Shown here: positions 9,690 to 18,814 of the stretch, one piece after another
How the letters are laid out: the number at the start of each line of letters is the position of its first letter
Position numbering within the stretch: the stretch's first letter is position 1
NCBI RefSeq assembly: GCF_018860385.1
Contig: NZ_JAHKPH010000013.1
Span: forward strand, 186,001 to 250,000
Length of the DNA: 64,000 bases
DNA from: Reinekea forsetii
Lineage (GTDB): Bacteria; Pseudomonadota; Gammaproteobacteria; Pseudomonadales; Natronospirillaceae
Direction of reading: 5' to 3'
Program-made: the position numbers and the translations under genes
The notes under the pieces: generated by a model
Database searches by the model: none
What the model saw: only the letters and a program-made list of their open reading frames with translations
Told to the model about the DNA's origin: nothing

Positions 9690-10817
9690 ATGTATCAGTA
9701 TAAGAAGCGCCAGGTTACCCCCAGACCCGATAAAGAACTTCGCCTAGAAAATGGCCGGCTCGGCGGATATTTCTCATTATTATTGGGGTTTTCTAGCCTA
9801 CTTGCGGTGTTGGCCTACCTTTTCCCCTCCTATTTAACGACAGCAGAATTGCGAGCCATATATAACATCGGTGACTTACAATACATACTCAAATACGGCA
9901 TGTGGCTGTCACTGGGGTTTGGATTAACCAATTTTATAATCAACAAAAAGAAGCGTTTAGGCTTTGCAGGTGTCTCTTTGACCTTAATTGCCTTTGCCTT
10001 GGCCGCCAATGTTTCACCTTCTGGATCAACAGAGCCCTTTCCATTGGCCATTGGTGTAGATTGGCTGGTCATTGCCTTGCTGGGCTCGTTCTTTATTTTC
10101 ACCTCATTAGAAAAACTGTTTCCAAAATATCGAGATCAGGTTGTTTTACGTGACGAATGGAAAACAGATTTTTTCTACTTTTGCGTTAACCATCTACTTA
10201 TCTCAGTTTTTCTATTGTTTGGAAACTTTGTGGTCAGTTCTTTTGACTGGGTCGCCAACCCAACCTTACATAATTGGGTATTGGCCCTGCCTCTAGCGCT
10301 GCAAGTACTTTTGTTGGTTGTCTGCGCAGATTTTGTGCTGTACTGGGAACACCGATTGTTTCATGAGCATAAAAAGCTTTGGCCATTCCATGCAGTGCAT
10401 CATTCCGTTGAAACAATGGATTGGTTAGCTGGATCCCGTTCTCATATTGTTCATACACTTGTAGAAAGATCACTGGTCTTGGTTGTACTGCACTTGCTAG
10501 GCGCAAGTAAAGTCGCGCTCGATATCTACGTGATCATTGCCGCAGTTCAAGCCATTGTGATCCATTGCAATATGAAAATTCACTGGGGGGTGTTGAAATA
10601 CATCCTAGTTACGCCGCAATTCCACCACTGGCACCACAGCTCCGAAGCGCCTGCCATTGATACCAACTATGCGGCTCACACAACCTTGTTTGACTGGGTT
10701 TTTGGGACTTATCACATGCCAAAAGGGGTTTGGCCTGCCAAGTACGGTACTACCAAACCATTGCCTCGCGGTTACTTTAAACAGATGTGGTACCCTTTTC
10801 GAAAGCTCCTCGGTTAA
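9690..10817 (+). CDS. Sterol desaturase / fatty acid hydroxylase superfamily membrane protein
   Basis: 375 residues with several membrane helices in the N-terminal half and the histidine clusters of the di-iron hydroxylase superfamily: HRLFHEHK, HAVHHS and a C-terminal FHHWHHS. In this superfamily eight or more histidines hold two iron atoms that hydroxylate or desaturate a lipid substrate in the membrane. Bacterial members act on varied lipids, so sterol specificity should not be assumed. CGGAG lies 9 bases before the ATG. The neighbouring flavin reductase-like protein is a possible electron-supply partner, but this is only suggested by proximity. Confidence 0.85.
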   Translation: MYQYKKRQVTPRPDKELRLENGRLGGYFSLLLGFSSLLAVLAYLFPSYLTTAELRAIYNIGDLQYILKYGMWLSLGFGLTNFIINKKKRLGFAGVSLTLIAFALAANVSPSGSTEPFPLAIGVDWLVIALLGSFFIFTSLEKLFPKYRDQVVLRDEWKTDFFYFCVNHLLISVFLLFGNFVVSSFDWVANPTLHNWVLALPLALQVLLLVVCADFVLYWEHRLFHEHKKLWPFHAVHHSVETMDWLAGSRSHIVHTLVERSLVLVVLHLLGASKVALDIYVIIAAVQAIVIHCNMKIHWGVLKYILVTPQFHHWHHSSEAPAIDTNYAAHTTLFDWVFGTYHMPKGVWPAKYGTTKPLPRGYFKQMWYPFRKLLG

Positions 10818-10890
10818 CCAATCTGACCATACAGGTTATACTGGGTTCTTTATTTGATCGTCGCTTAATTACCGCATAAGGAACCCTACA

Positions 10891-11838
10891 TTGATTAGAT
10901 ACGCTTTACTCATCAACCCACAAGCTCATGGTGCCTATTTTAAGGACACGCTGAGCATTGCTCAGGCTGAGTTTCAAGCGGTCATTGGCGACGAGGCTAT
11001 AGAACACAAACCTGTGGGTCCACTTCACTTCTTCCACGCGGACCTTACCGAAGTACAATTGAAACAAGCCATACGATTGTCATTTGTGCAAGGCGTGTTT
11101 CAAGTTGAAGCCGACCAACTGACTCCTCTCGATTGTGAAGCAGATTTTCAACTGCATGACGACTTTGTGTTTGGCTCAAAATACCGCGGCAAAACGAATG
11201 AACACCTGACTCAACTGTTACTTAATGTTGGCTTAGCAAACCTACCCACTCAAAACCAGCCGATTAACATTCTCGATCCTATGTGTGGTCGCGGCACGAC
11301 TTTGCTGTGGGCACTCCGCTACGGGTTAAATGCAAAAGGTATTGAGCAAGACGTTAAAGCCGTTGACGATGTAAAACAGAGCTTGAAAAAGTGGACCAAG
11401 CTGCACCGTCAAAAACATAAAATACTTGAAGGCTTTATTGGGAAAGCTAACAAAAAAGGGCTGGGAAAATTTTTAGAGTTTTCCACCAATGACCAAAGAA
11501 TGCGGATTATTAACGGTGACAGTCGCGACGCCGCCACTCTGATAAAAAGCGAAAAATTTGATTTAATTATCAGCGATTTGCCCTATGGCGTGCAGCATTT
11601 TACGACTGACAAAACTCGAAACCCGCTCGCGGTTATTGATGAATGTATCCCTGGTTGGAAGAAAGCACTAAAGAAAGACGGTGCCATTGTGCTGGCATTC
11701 AACAGCTATATACCTAAACGCGCTGAGTTAATTGAATGTTTTGAAAATCATGGATTTAAAGCACAAGCGTTTACCGCACCGCACCGTATGAGCGAATCTA
11801 TTGTGAGAGATATTTTGGTACTTAAGCTGCAAGAGTAG
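10891..11838 (+). CDS. TRM11-like SAM-dependent RNA methyltransferase
   Basis: 315 residues starting at TTG (no nearby ATG; AAGGAA lies 8 bases upstream). The C-terminal half is a Rossmann methyltransferase: the SAM-binding loop is DPMCGRGTTLLWAL (from D129) and the catalytic motif is DLPYG (229-233), corresponding to the (D/N)PPY motif of N2-guanine and N6-adenine methylases. The arrangement matches the UPF0020/TRM11 group of tRNA guanine-N2 methyltransferases. The N-terminal part is short and no clear THUMP domain is visible. The exact RNA target is not known. Confidence 0.75.
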   Translation: MIRYALLINPQAHGAYFKDTLSIAQAEFQAVIGDEAIEHKPVGPLHFFHADLTEVQLKQAIRLSFVQGVFQVEADQLTPLDCEADFQLHDDFVFGSKYRGKTNEHLTQLLLNVGLANLPTQNQPINILDPMCGRGTTLLWALRYGLNAKGIEQDVKAVDDVKQSLKKWTKLHRQKHKILEGFIGKANKKGLGKFLEFSTNDQRMRIINGDSRDAATLIKSEKFDLIISDLPYGVQHFTTDKTRNPLAVIDECIPGWKKALKKDGAIVLAFNSYIPKRAELIECFENHGFKAQAFTAPHRMSESIVRDILVLKLQE

Positions 11839-11846
11839 GCATGAAT

Positions 11847-11874
11847 AAACCCGGAAGTCGGCACCTCCGGGTTT
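11847..11874. terminator. Bidirectional intrinsic terminator
   Basis: Perfect 9-bp stem AAACCCGGA (11847-11855) / TCCGGGTTT (11866-11874) with a 10-base loop, followed by TTTTT at 11881. It separates the convergent methyltransferase and lipoprotein genes and can serve both. Confidence 0.8.
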
Positions 11875-11883
11875 AGAATCTTT

Positions 11884-12942
11884 TTATTGCCGATCAACTA
11901 AATCGTAATCGGAAGGAACAGAGAAGTTACTTTCGTGCACATTGGTCATAGCAACCGATTTAATTTCATAGACGTATCGCACTAAAGGTTTGCTTTGCCA
12001 GCTTTCTAACAATTTATCGGTGCCTTTTTTAGCTAAATTACCCAGCAATTGCTTACCAACACCTTCTATACCTTCATCTAAGTTAAGCGCTTCTTGATAG
12101 GCTTGTTTCTCGGCCTGACACGCTTTGGAGTCACGCAGCCATTCTAACTTAATTGAAATGGGGTAACCTTCTACTTGCGCAAGTTTTTTGCCGACGATAC
12201 CGCCAAACTGGTTCTCCTGATTATTGGTATCACCGGTAAAAGCCGCGAGCGCTTTGTAGCCTTTCGGTCCTAAGATACGAACTAATGGGTCGTTTGCGGC
12301 TTTTTGCGCAATGGCATCTTGGAATTGACCATGAACGTTCCAAACCTCATGTATGTTTGCATCGGGGTTTGTTGTCCAAAAATCGAAACTGATTAGGTTT
12401 AAATCTTTTGCACCCGTAGAATCTTGGTATTCGGTTTTCCACATGACTTGATAATTACTAACATCAAAGCCGTTGATCTTGCGTTGTTTGCCAGTTTTCG
12501 TCACGTCAAAGTCATTGGTCACTAGCTCCACTTGGCAGCCTAGCTCCTCGTAATCTTGATAGTCTTCGGTTTCTTCTTCAGATTGCTCGAATTGATCGAG
12601 AATAGATTGTTCTTGGCAGCCACTCAGTGCACACTCACTGTATTCTTTCTTTTTATAGTTCACTTTATAGGCTTTGTTTAAATCAATTCGCGCAATATCG
12701 GCTTCTTCAGAGTTAGCCCATTTCATTAGAAAATTTTTAAATTTTATGGTGTCGCGAATACTGCGCTTATCGGCTTGCGTATATACGACCTGCGTACCGT
12801 TAAAGTCAGGGACTAATGTTCCATTAATAGAATATTCTGCGTTGACTTGCGCGACGGTCACTTTTGGTGTGGTATCTACCGATTGAGTTTGGCAAGCAGT
12901 TAAAGCCGCAACGGCTATAGCGGTATAGAGTGGCGTTTTCAC
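11884..12942 (-). CDS. Lipoprotein of unknown function
   Basis: 352 residues beginning at GTG (AAGGAA 7 bases upstream). The N-terminus is a lipoprotein signal peptide with the lipobox LTAC, giving a mature protein lipidated at Cys17. The rest is hydrophilic and cysteine-containing (SECALSGCQEQ, then an acidic run of Glu and Asp near residues 115-130), with no family I recognise. A CRP-like site lies about 150 bp upstream. It is monocistronic, flanked by terminators. Confidence 0.7.
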   Translation of the reverse strand: MKTPLYTAIAVAALTACQTQSVDTTPKVTVAQVNAEYSINGTLVPDFNGTQVVYTQADKRSIRDTIKFKNFLMKWANSEEADIARIDLNKAYKVNYKKKEYSECALSGCQEQSILDQFEQSEEETEDYQDYEELGCQVELVTNDFDVTKTGKQRKINGFDVSNYQVMWKTEYQDSTGAKDLNLISFDFWTTNPDANIHEVWNVHGQFQDAIAQKAANDPLVRILGPKGYKALAAFTGDTNNQENQFGGIVGKKLAQVEGYPISIKLEWLRDSKACQAEKQAYQEALNLDEGIEGVGKQLLGNLAKKGTDKLLESWQSKPLVRYVYEIKSVAMTNVHESNFSVPSDYDLVDRQ

Positions 12943-13083
12943 AGTGAGTTCCTTTTATACTGATTTCGGTATCTAATTACCCTTTAAGTACCGTAAAATT
13001 ACCACGCCCTATAGCCTATTTCATTATCTCTCTAGCGAACCAGCTCCTATTTTAAGATGCATTTCAACATCCGTGTTTGTTTT

Positions 13084-13099
13084 TGTGATCTTTATCACA
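13084..13099. promoter_or_regulatory. CRP-type binding site
   Basis: TGTGATCTTTATCACA is a perfect TGTGA-N6-TCACA palindrome, the consensus for CRP. It lies directly after the glutaredoxin-like gene and about 142-157 bp upstream of the lipoprotein gene, whose promoter region this is. No convincing promoter spacing could be fixed. Confidence 0.6.
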
Positions 13100-13100
13100 T

Positions 13101-13481
13101 TCAGGCTTGGGCTGTGCTGCCAAGCAGCTTAGCCAGTTCACCTGTATCGACCAATTTTTTAACATCACTGTACCCACCCACCAAAGTGCCATTCACAAAC
13201 ACTTGTGGGTAGGTTTTAAAGCCAGTCCACATTTTAATGGCTAACCTAGGATGCCATTGTGCAAAATAGCTTCCGTATTCTAAATAGGTGAACTCTATAC
13301 CCTGCTCCGATAATAACTTTCGAGCTTTTTTTACAAAGGGGTTTATCTTCATTCCAATTACAACTACTTTATTACTCGCTATCGCCTGCTTCACTTGATC
13401 TAAAACGGCATCATGCCCACCACCCAATTTCGAATGAATGGCAGGATGGATATTTTCTAAAGAAAGTACAGTTCTAGTCAT
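13101..13481 (-). CDS. Glutaredoxin-fold protein lacking the active-site cysteines
   Basis: 126 residues with the thioredoxin-like order of a monothiol glutaredoxin: VVVIGM strand, NPFVKKARKLL at the active-site helix, the cis-Pro motif TYPQVFVNG and the GGYSDVKKL glutathione-binding turn. However, the CPxC or CGFS active-site cysteine is replaced by Asn-Pro-Phe-Val, and the whole protein has no cysteine. It is therefore unlikely to be a redox enzyme and may bind glutathione, a protein or a cofactor. An extension of about 35 residues precedes the fold. Confidence 0.75.
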   Translation of the reverse strand: MTRTVLSLENIHPAIHSKLGGGHDAVLDQVKQAIASNKVVVIGMKINPFVKKARKLLSEQGIEFTYLEYGSYFAQWHPRLAIKMWTGFKTYPQVFVNGTLVGGYSDVKKLVDTGELAKLLGSTAQA

Positions 13482-13633
13482 AATAAGCCTATAAACTTGC
13501 TAAATGTATAACCATCATGCGCTTTTAGTTAGGATCCAACAACCTGACAAAGGTAACTATATGAGCTCTTTATTCTGACAAAAATAAATGGACAGGCCTT
13601 CAAACTGAACTAGGCTTAAGGGCAAATGATCAG

Positions 13634-14098
13634 TTGAATTTTCTCATGTCATTAAAACAGGACTACCAACAAAAGCTGGAGCAATTGAATAACCTATTGA
13701 ATACTGATGTCGGTATCATTAGCCAAATAGAGGGTGCTAACTATAAAGTGGCGCAAACTTTTTCATACATCAATACCATTCAAAGTGGTAATCAATATCT
13801 TATTCAAGAGACTTATTGCAAAGAAGTGATCGCTCAGAAGAAGCTAATCAGCTATGCGCATGTCGGGCGCATTCGAAGTATGGTGCTACACCCTATTTAT
13901 ACAGCGATGCAACTCGAAGCCTACATTGGCTTACCCATACTCAGCCCAGAAGGCGAAGTGTTTGGAACACTGAATTTTTCCGGATTAATGCCCAAACCAA
14001 ACGGTTTCAGTGAGGAAGAGATTGCCCTGGTTACTGAGCTGCGAGATGAAATTGAGCAATCCCTTGCCGAGCGAGATTACTCGCCCGACGAGGGATAA
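13634..14098 (+). CDS. Small GAF-domain protein
   Basis: 154 residues forming essentially one GAF domain (YKVAQTFSYINTIQSGNQYLIQETYCKEVI, then AYIGLPILSPEGEVFGTLNFSG near the end). It has no output domain, so it is a stand-alone sensor or ligand-binding module. The start is probably TTG at 13634, because AAGGG lies 11 bases upstream; an in-frame ATG at 13646 is the alternative. It is convergent with icmF, 8 bases apart. The ligand is unknown. Confidence 0.75.
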   Translation: MNFLMSLKQDYQQKLEQLNNLLNTDVGIISQIEGANYKVAQTFSYINTIQSGNQYLIQETYCKEVIAQKKLISYAHVGRIRSMVLHPIYTAMQLEAYIGLPILSPEGEVFGTLNFSGLMPKPNGFSEEEIALVTELRDEIEQSLAERDYSPDEG

Positions 14099-14106
14099 CA
14101 CGAGAA

Positions 14107-17100
14107 CTAAACGTTACGCCGATACTCCCCGCCAACTTCATACAAAGCATGGCTAATTTGACCAAGACTGGCAAATTTCACGGTACTCATTAACTGGTCA
14201 AACAAGTTATCTTGTTGCTTGGCACTTTCTTGCAAAGTTTGTAATGCTTGCTGTGCTTGTTGTTCATGCAACTGATGAAACTTTTCTAACTCGACAATTT
14301 GCTGGTCTTTTTCCTCGGTACTGGATCGAGCCAGCTCGATCGGCTCATCTTGCTCGGTTTCTTTGCCCTTGAAAGTATTTACACCGATTAATGGCAGCTC
14401 ACCTGAGTGCTTTTTGTGTTCATACAACATGGATTCATCTTGGATTTTACTGCGCTGATACATGGTATCCATTGCACCTAATACCCCACCACGCTCACTT
14501 AAACGCTCAAACTCAGCAAACACCGCTTCTTCAACCAAGTCTGTTAGGTATTCAATAGCAAAGGAGCCTTGCAGAGGGTTTTCTATTTGGTTCAAGCCCA
14601 GTTCTTTATTGATAATCAACTGAATGGCCACTGCACGTCGTACGCTCTCTTCCGTAGGCGTTGTTATCGCTTCATCGAATGCGTTGGTATGCAAGCTGTT
14701 GCAGTTATCAAACAACGCGTACATGGCTTGTAGTGTCGTTCGTATATCGTTGAATTGAATTTCTTGAGCGTGCAGCGAACGCCCTGACGTTTGAATATGG
14801 TATTTCATCATCTGTGAGCGTGCATTCGCACCATATCGGTCGCGCATGGCTCGGGCCCATATTCTGCGAGCCACTCGACCAATCACCGCATATTCTGGAT
14901 CCATACCATTACTGAAGAAAAAGCTCAGGTTCGGTGCAAAATCATTCACGTCTAAGCCACGCGCGCGGTAATACTCAACCAAGGTGAAGCCATTAGCCAA
15001 AGTAAAAGCCAACTGAGTGATCGGGTTAGCCCCCGCTTCTGCTATATGGTAACCGCTGACGCTGACCGAGTAGAAGTTTCTTACCCCTTCTTGAATAAAC
15101 CACTCTTGAACATCACCCATTAGGTGCAAAGCAAACTCTGTTGAAAATATGCAGGTATTTTGGGCTTGATCTTCTTTCAAAATATCCGCTTGAACAGTAC
15201 CGCGGACTTTTTGAAGCGTTTGTTGTTTGATGCCCTTATAGGTGTCGGCATCTAATAACAAGTCACCCGTTACGCCTAGCAAGCCAAGCCCTAAGCCGTT
15301 GTGGCCTTCTGGTAAATCGCCATGATACTGCGGAGGAAGCTGACCCGTAAGCTGTTGAATTTTTTGTTGCGCGGAGTCCCATTGGCCGTTTTCCTTTAAA
15401 TAGAGCTCTACTTGCTGATCAATCGCGGTGTTTAAAAACATAGCCAAAATAACAGGGGCGGGGCCGTTAATTGTCATCGAAACAGAGGTCGATGGCGCAC
15501 ACAAATCAAAGCCTGAATACAGCTTTTTCATATCATCTAAAGTGGCAATCGACACTCCACTGTTGCCTACTTTGCCATATATATCGGGTCGGATATTTGG
15601 GTCTTCACCATAGAGCGTCACAGAATCAAAAGCCGTCGATAATCGTGCAGCGGGTTGACCGAGCGAAAGATAATGAAAGCGGCGATTGGTACGCTCTGGT
15701 GTCCCTTCACCGGCAAACATGCGTGTTGGGTCTTCACCTTCACGTCGGTACGGATACACACCCGCGGTATACGGGAAATGACCCGGTAAATTTTCTTGGC
15801 CGGTAAACTTAACTCGCTCACCCCAATCGTTTTTGGTGTTCGCCACTACTTTCGGAACTGGGTTTTGACTTAAGCTCTGCCGATAATTATCACCTTCGAT
15901 CGTTTTGTTGCGAACCTGATATTGATAAGTGGGTGCGCTGACACCGGTCATTTTTTCAGACCAGCCGGCTATGGCATCTTTGCTTTCTTGATCGAGTGCT
16001 TTTATTTGCTCGTTGTACTTTTCAACTAAGGGTTTAAATGCGCTGTCTAAGCTATCCGTAGATAGGGTTTGTAAGGGGTCACTTACCTCAACGCCCAGTG
16101 CCTTTAAGCTCTCAAAAAGATGTTCAGCTTGTGCTGCAATGGCAGCTTGATGCTTAACATGCTCATTTTTAGACCGCCCTAATTCGGCAATTTCAGCTAA
16201 GTAGCGTTGTTGTTTACCAGGAATTAACACATGGCTTTTAGGTTGGCCGGCAGGCAAGTTGGCCGGCCATGGCTGCTCAGATTTTGTCGAAACTTGTTGG
16301 CACAGGGCATTAAATAACCCATTAACACCAGGGTCTAAGAAATGGCTGGCAATGGTTGCAAAAACAGGGACTTCACTATCGTCTGCACTGAACTCATTGC
16401 GGTTACGGCGCCACTGCTTGCGCACATCTCGCAGCGCGTCTTCTGCACCTTTACGGTCGAATTTATTAATTACTATCCAATCGGCTAAATCAATCATGTC
16501 AATTTTTTCTAACTGACTCGCCGCGCCGTATTCTGGCGTCATTACATAGCCAGGCAAATCAACTAAATCTACAATGGCAGAATCACTCTGACCTATGCCT
16601 GCCGTTTCCACAAAGATCAAATCAAAGCCTTGGTGACTCATTTCGGTAATGACGTCGTTCAGAACTTCGTTAGTGGATAGATGCTGTCTGCGTGTCGCCA
16701 TGCTGCGGAAAAAGACATTGGGCTGGCGAATGCTGTTCATTCGAATCCGATCGCCTAACAATGCCCCGCCTGTTCGACGACGAGTAGGATCAACCGCTAA
16801 TACGGCAAATTTACGATCTGGAAAAGTAGTGGCAAATCGCAAGACTAACTCATCAGTAAGACTCGATTTACCCGCGCCACCAGTGCCCGTTAGGCCAATG
16901 GTAGGGCAACCACGCTGATCATGACTCGCTTTAGTTTGCTCTTGTTCTATCAATGTCAACGCTCTGGCCTGCTTGAGGCTGACATGTGCCTTCGAGGACA
17001 AAGCTTCGGCGCGTTCTTGCTTAGCTTTTTTACAAATATCGACAGCATCGTCGATCATTCCGACCAGACCCATTTTCATGCCATCAGTCGGGTGATAAAT

Positions 17101-17442
17101 TCGGGAAACACCGTAGTCATGTAATTCAGCTATTTCTTCTAAGGTAATAGTACCGCCCCCACCACCTATGATAGTGACGTGTTCTGCGCCGGCTTCTTTC
17201 AGTAAATCAACGAGGTATTTAAAAAATTCGCAATGCCCGCCTTGGTATGAGCTGATCGCAATCGCATCGGCATCTTCTTGCAATGCGGCTTTAACAATGT
17301 CATCAACACTGCGGTTATGGCCCAGGTGAATTACTTCGCAACCGCGGTCTTGGATTAACCGACGCATAACATTGATCGCGGCATCATGGCCATCAAATAG
17401 GCTGGCAGCGGTTACGACGCGTAAAGGGTGCACATCACTCAT
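14107..17442 (-). CDS. icmF: Fused isobutyryl-CoA mutase IcmF (B12 mutase with G-protein chaperone)
   Basis: 1111 residues. Domains in order: cobalamin-binding domain with DGHDAAIN (lower-ligand His19); MeaB-like P-loop GTPase with GTGGAGKSS near residues 185-195; linker; and the large (beta/alpha)8 mutase domain. The stretch [17 protein letters not shown] and the following [17 protein letters not shown] are diagnostic of IcmF rather than methylmalonyl-CoA mutase. IcmF interconverts isobutyryl-CoA and n-butyryl-CoA (some act on isovaleryl/pivalyl-CoA) and self-repairs through its GTPase. I chose the ATG at 17442 because GGAGA lies just upstream; an earlier GTG at 17463 includes that RBS. Divergent from a LiuR-like MerR regulator, which suggests control with branched-chain amino acid or acyl-CoA use. 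Confidence 0.93.
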   Translation of the reverse strand: MSDVHPLRVVTAASLFDGHDAAINVMRRLIQDRGCEVIHLGHNRSVDDIVKAALQEDADAIAISSYQGGHCEFFKYLVDLLKEAGAEHVTIIGGGGGTITLEEIAELHDYGVSRIYHPTDGMKMGLVGMIDDAVDICKKAKQERAEALSSKAHVSLKQARALTLIEQEQTKASHDQRGCPTIGLTGTGGAGKSSLTDELVLRFATTFPDRKFAVLAVDPTRRRTGGALLGDRIRMNSIRQPNVFFRSMATRRQHLSTNEVLNDVITEMSHQGFDLIFVETAGIGQSDSAIVDLVDLPGYVMTPEYGAASQLEKIDMIDLADWIVINKFDRKGAEDALRDVRKQWRRNRNEFSADDSEVPVFATIASHFLDPGVNGLFNALCQQVSTKSEQPWPANLPAGQPKSHVLIPGKQQRYLAEIAELGRSKNEHVKHQAAIAAQAEHLFESLKALGVEVSDPLQTLSTDSLDSAFKPLVEKYNEQIKALDQESKDAIAGWSEKMTGVSAPTYQYQVRNKTIEGDNYRQSLSQNPVPKVVANTKNDWGERVKFTGQENLPGHFPYTAGVYPYRREGEDPTRMFAGEGTPERTNRRFHYLSLGQPAARLSTAFDSVTLYGEDPNIRPDIYGKVGNSGVSIATLDDMKKLYSGFDLCAPSTSVSMTINGPAPVILAMFLNTAIDQQVELYLKENGQWDSAQQKIQQLTGQLPPQYHGDLPEGHNGLGLGLLGVTGDLLLDADTYKGIKQQTLQKVRGTVQADILKEDQAQNTCIFSTEFALHLMGDVQEWFIQEGVRNFYSVSVSGYHIAEAGANPITQLAFTLANGFTLVEYYRARGLDVNDFAPNLSFFFSNGMDPEYAVIGRVARRIWARAMRDRYGANARSQMMKYHIQTSGRSLHAQEIQFNDIRTTLQAMYALFDNCNSLHTNAFDEAITTPTEESVRRAVAIQLIINKELGLNQIENPLQGSFAIEYLTDLVEEAVFAEFERLSERGGVLGAMDTMYQRSKIQDESMLYEHKKHSGELPLIGVNTFKGKETEQDEPIELARSSTEEKDQQIVELEKFHQLHEQQAQQALQTLQESAKQQDNLFDQLMSTVKFASLGQISHALYEVGGEYRRNV

Positions 17443-17496
17443 ACATTTCTCCGATCTGAACACGAATAGCTGGGTAAGCTTGGTGTTGTTTGATTA

Positions 17497-17509
17497 TTAG
17501 GTGACCTAA
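17497..17509. promoter_or_regulatory. 13-bp perfect palindrome upstream of icmF
   Basis: TTAGGTGACCTAA is a perfect inverted repeat around one central G, about 55 bp upstream of the icmF start codon. It could be an operator; the binding protein is unknown. Confidence 0.35.
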
Positions 17510-17714
17510 AAAGCGGAAAATCTCAGCGACGAAGGGATTGCCCTCGCTTAAAGAAGTAGGTGTTCCCGCCATTATTGTTATAATTGTTGGCTGGCTTAGC
17601 CGATTGAACGATTGTTTAAAACTTGCTTTTAAGCCCGTTTTTGTAATTTTTTGTCACTTTTTCAGTGTTTTACAGATAATTTGACCAAGCCACTTGCGTG
17701 ATAGACTAGCTTTC

Positions 17715-17732
17715 GTTTACGTTAGCGTCAAC
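17715..17732. promoter_or_regulatory. Candidate LiuR/MerR operator
   Basis: GTTTACGTTAGCGTCAAC is an 18-bp palindrome with two mismatched pairs (arms GTTtACG and CGTcAAC). It lies 88 bp upstream of the MerR start. Size and symmetry suit MerR-family operators, and CGT/ACG-rich palindromes are expected for LiuR-type regulators. Assignment is inference. Confidence 0.5.
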
Positions 17733-17819
17733 TTGTTAGCCAATGACGGCTGAGACTACTCAGTAAATAATTCGCAACAGAACAACACCCGATTAACAGA
17801 TACCGTTGTAACGAGCCTT

Positions 17820-18239
17820 ATGACCCAACACACTCAAGATGACACCTTTAGTATTCGCGATTTAGCCGATGAATTTGGCATTACGACGCGCACCATTCGA
17901 TTTTATGAAGATAAAGGGCTAGTGACGCCTACTCGACAGGGCCAGCGGCGTATTTACCATAAACGAGATAAAGCAAGACTAAAGCTAATACTGCGCGGTA
18001 AGCGGCTGGGCTTCAGCTTGGATGAAATTGTGCACTTAGTTACACTTTATGAAACACCGAATGACAAATTGCCGCAATTGCAGGTGTACTTGGAAACGCT
18101 CACCGGGCATAAAGAAACACTTTTGCAGCAAAAACGCGACTTAGAGCAAACCTTAATAGAATTAGAGCGCGCCGAGCGTGAATGTCGCCAAGCAATTGCA
18201 AAGCACGATGATGTTGCTCCTGAAAGCACTTCCTCTTAA
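17820..18239 (+). CDS. MerR-family regulator, LiuR-like
   Basis: 139 residues. The N-terminal winged helix-turn-helix (SIRDLADEFGITTRTIRFYEDKGL) is followed by the strongly conserved LKLILRGKRLGFSLDEI, typical of the LiuR branch of MerR that controls branched-chain amino acid and acyl-CoA catabolism in proteobacteria. A C-terminal coiled coil (about residues 88-130) serves dimerisation. No metal-binding cysteine cluster is present, which argues against a metal sensor. Position divergent to icmF fits this role. The downstream yajQ starts 36 bases later and may be cotranscribed. Confidence 0.85.
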   Translation: MTQHTQDDTFSIRDLADEFGITTRTIRFYEDKGLVTPTRQGQRRIYHKRDKARLKLILRGKRLGFSLDEIVHLVTLYETPNDKLPQLQVYLETLTGHKETLLQQKRDLEQTLIELERAERECRQAIAKHDDVAPESTSS

Positions 18240-18275
18240 GCTTATCTCATTTAAACCCGTTATTAAGGATGCCCC

Positions 18276-18764
18276 ATGCCAACGTTTGATATTGTTTCTG
18301 AAGTCGATAAAGAAGAATTGCGCAATGCAGCCGACAACGCTAACCGTGAACTCGCCACTCGTTTCGATTTTAGAGGCGTTGAAGCCAGTATAGAATTGGT
18401 CGGTGATGATACCATTACGTTAAAGTGCGAATCCGATTTCCAAGTACGTCAGCTTGAAGAAATCGCCGCTAAGAACTGTGTTAAACGCGGCATCAGTGCA
18501 GCTTTTGCTGAGGTTGAAGATGAGCCTGTCCATGTCGGTAAAACTTTTACGCTCAATATGAAGTTTAAAAATGGCTTAGAGCAACCAACAGCACGTAACA
18601 TTGTAAAACTGATTAAAGAGAAAGGCGCGAAAGTAAAGGCTTCCATTCAAGGCGATAAAGTTCGCGTAGAAGGAAAAAAACGTGACGACCTACAAGGCGT
18701 TATGGCTATGCTGCGTGAAGAAAAAATTGAACAAGACTTACAGTTTAATAATTTCCGCGACTAG
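18276..18764 (+). CDS. yajQ: YajQ-family nucleotide-binding protein
   Basis: 162 residues, the normal length for YajQ (DUF520). The start MPTFDIVSEVDKEELRNA and the ATRFDFRG motif are family signatures. The fold has two RRM-like alpha-beta domains; homologues in Xanthomonas and Pseudomonas bind cyclic di-GMP and act on a transcription factor, while others bind tRNA or ATP. AAGGA is 7 bases before the ATG. A hairpin terminator follows. Confidence 0.95.
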   Translation: MPTFDIVSEVDKEELRNAADNANRELATRFDFRGVEASIELVGDDTITLKCESDFQVRQLEEIAAKNCVKRGISAAFAEVEDEPVHVGKTFTLNMKFKNGLEQPTARNIVKLIKEKGAKVKASIQGDKVRVEGKKRDDLQGVMAMLREEKIEQDLQFNNFRD

Positions 18765-18774
18765 TTTGGAAAAC

Positions 18775-18806
18775 CCAGCAGACCGCTATTGTAAACCGCC
18801 TGCTGG
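18775..18806. terminator. Hairpin terminator between yajQ and the convergent binding-protein gene
   Basis: Stem CCAGCAG (18775-18781) / CTGCTGG (18800-18806), with ACCG/... secondary pairing possible in the 18-base loop, followed by TACTTTCCTT. Shared by convergent genes. Confidence 0.55.
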
Positions 18807-18814
18807 TACTTTCC

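Larger units (their letters stand above)
17443..17819. other. Divergent promoter region between icmF and the MerR gene
   Basis: 377 bases without a gene. It holds two palindromes listed separately (17497-17509 and 17715-17732), a T-rich stretch at 17640-17670 and no recognisable small gene. Confidence 0.6.
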
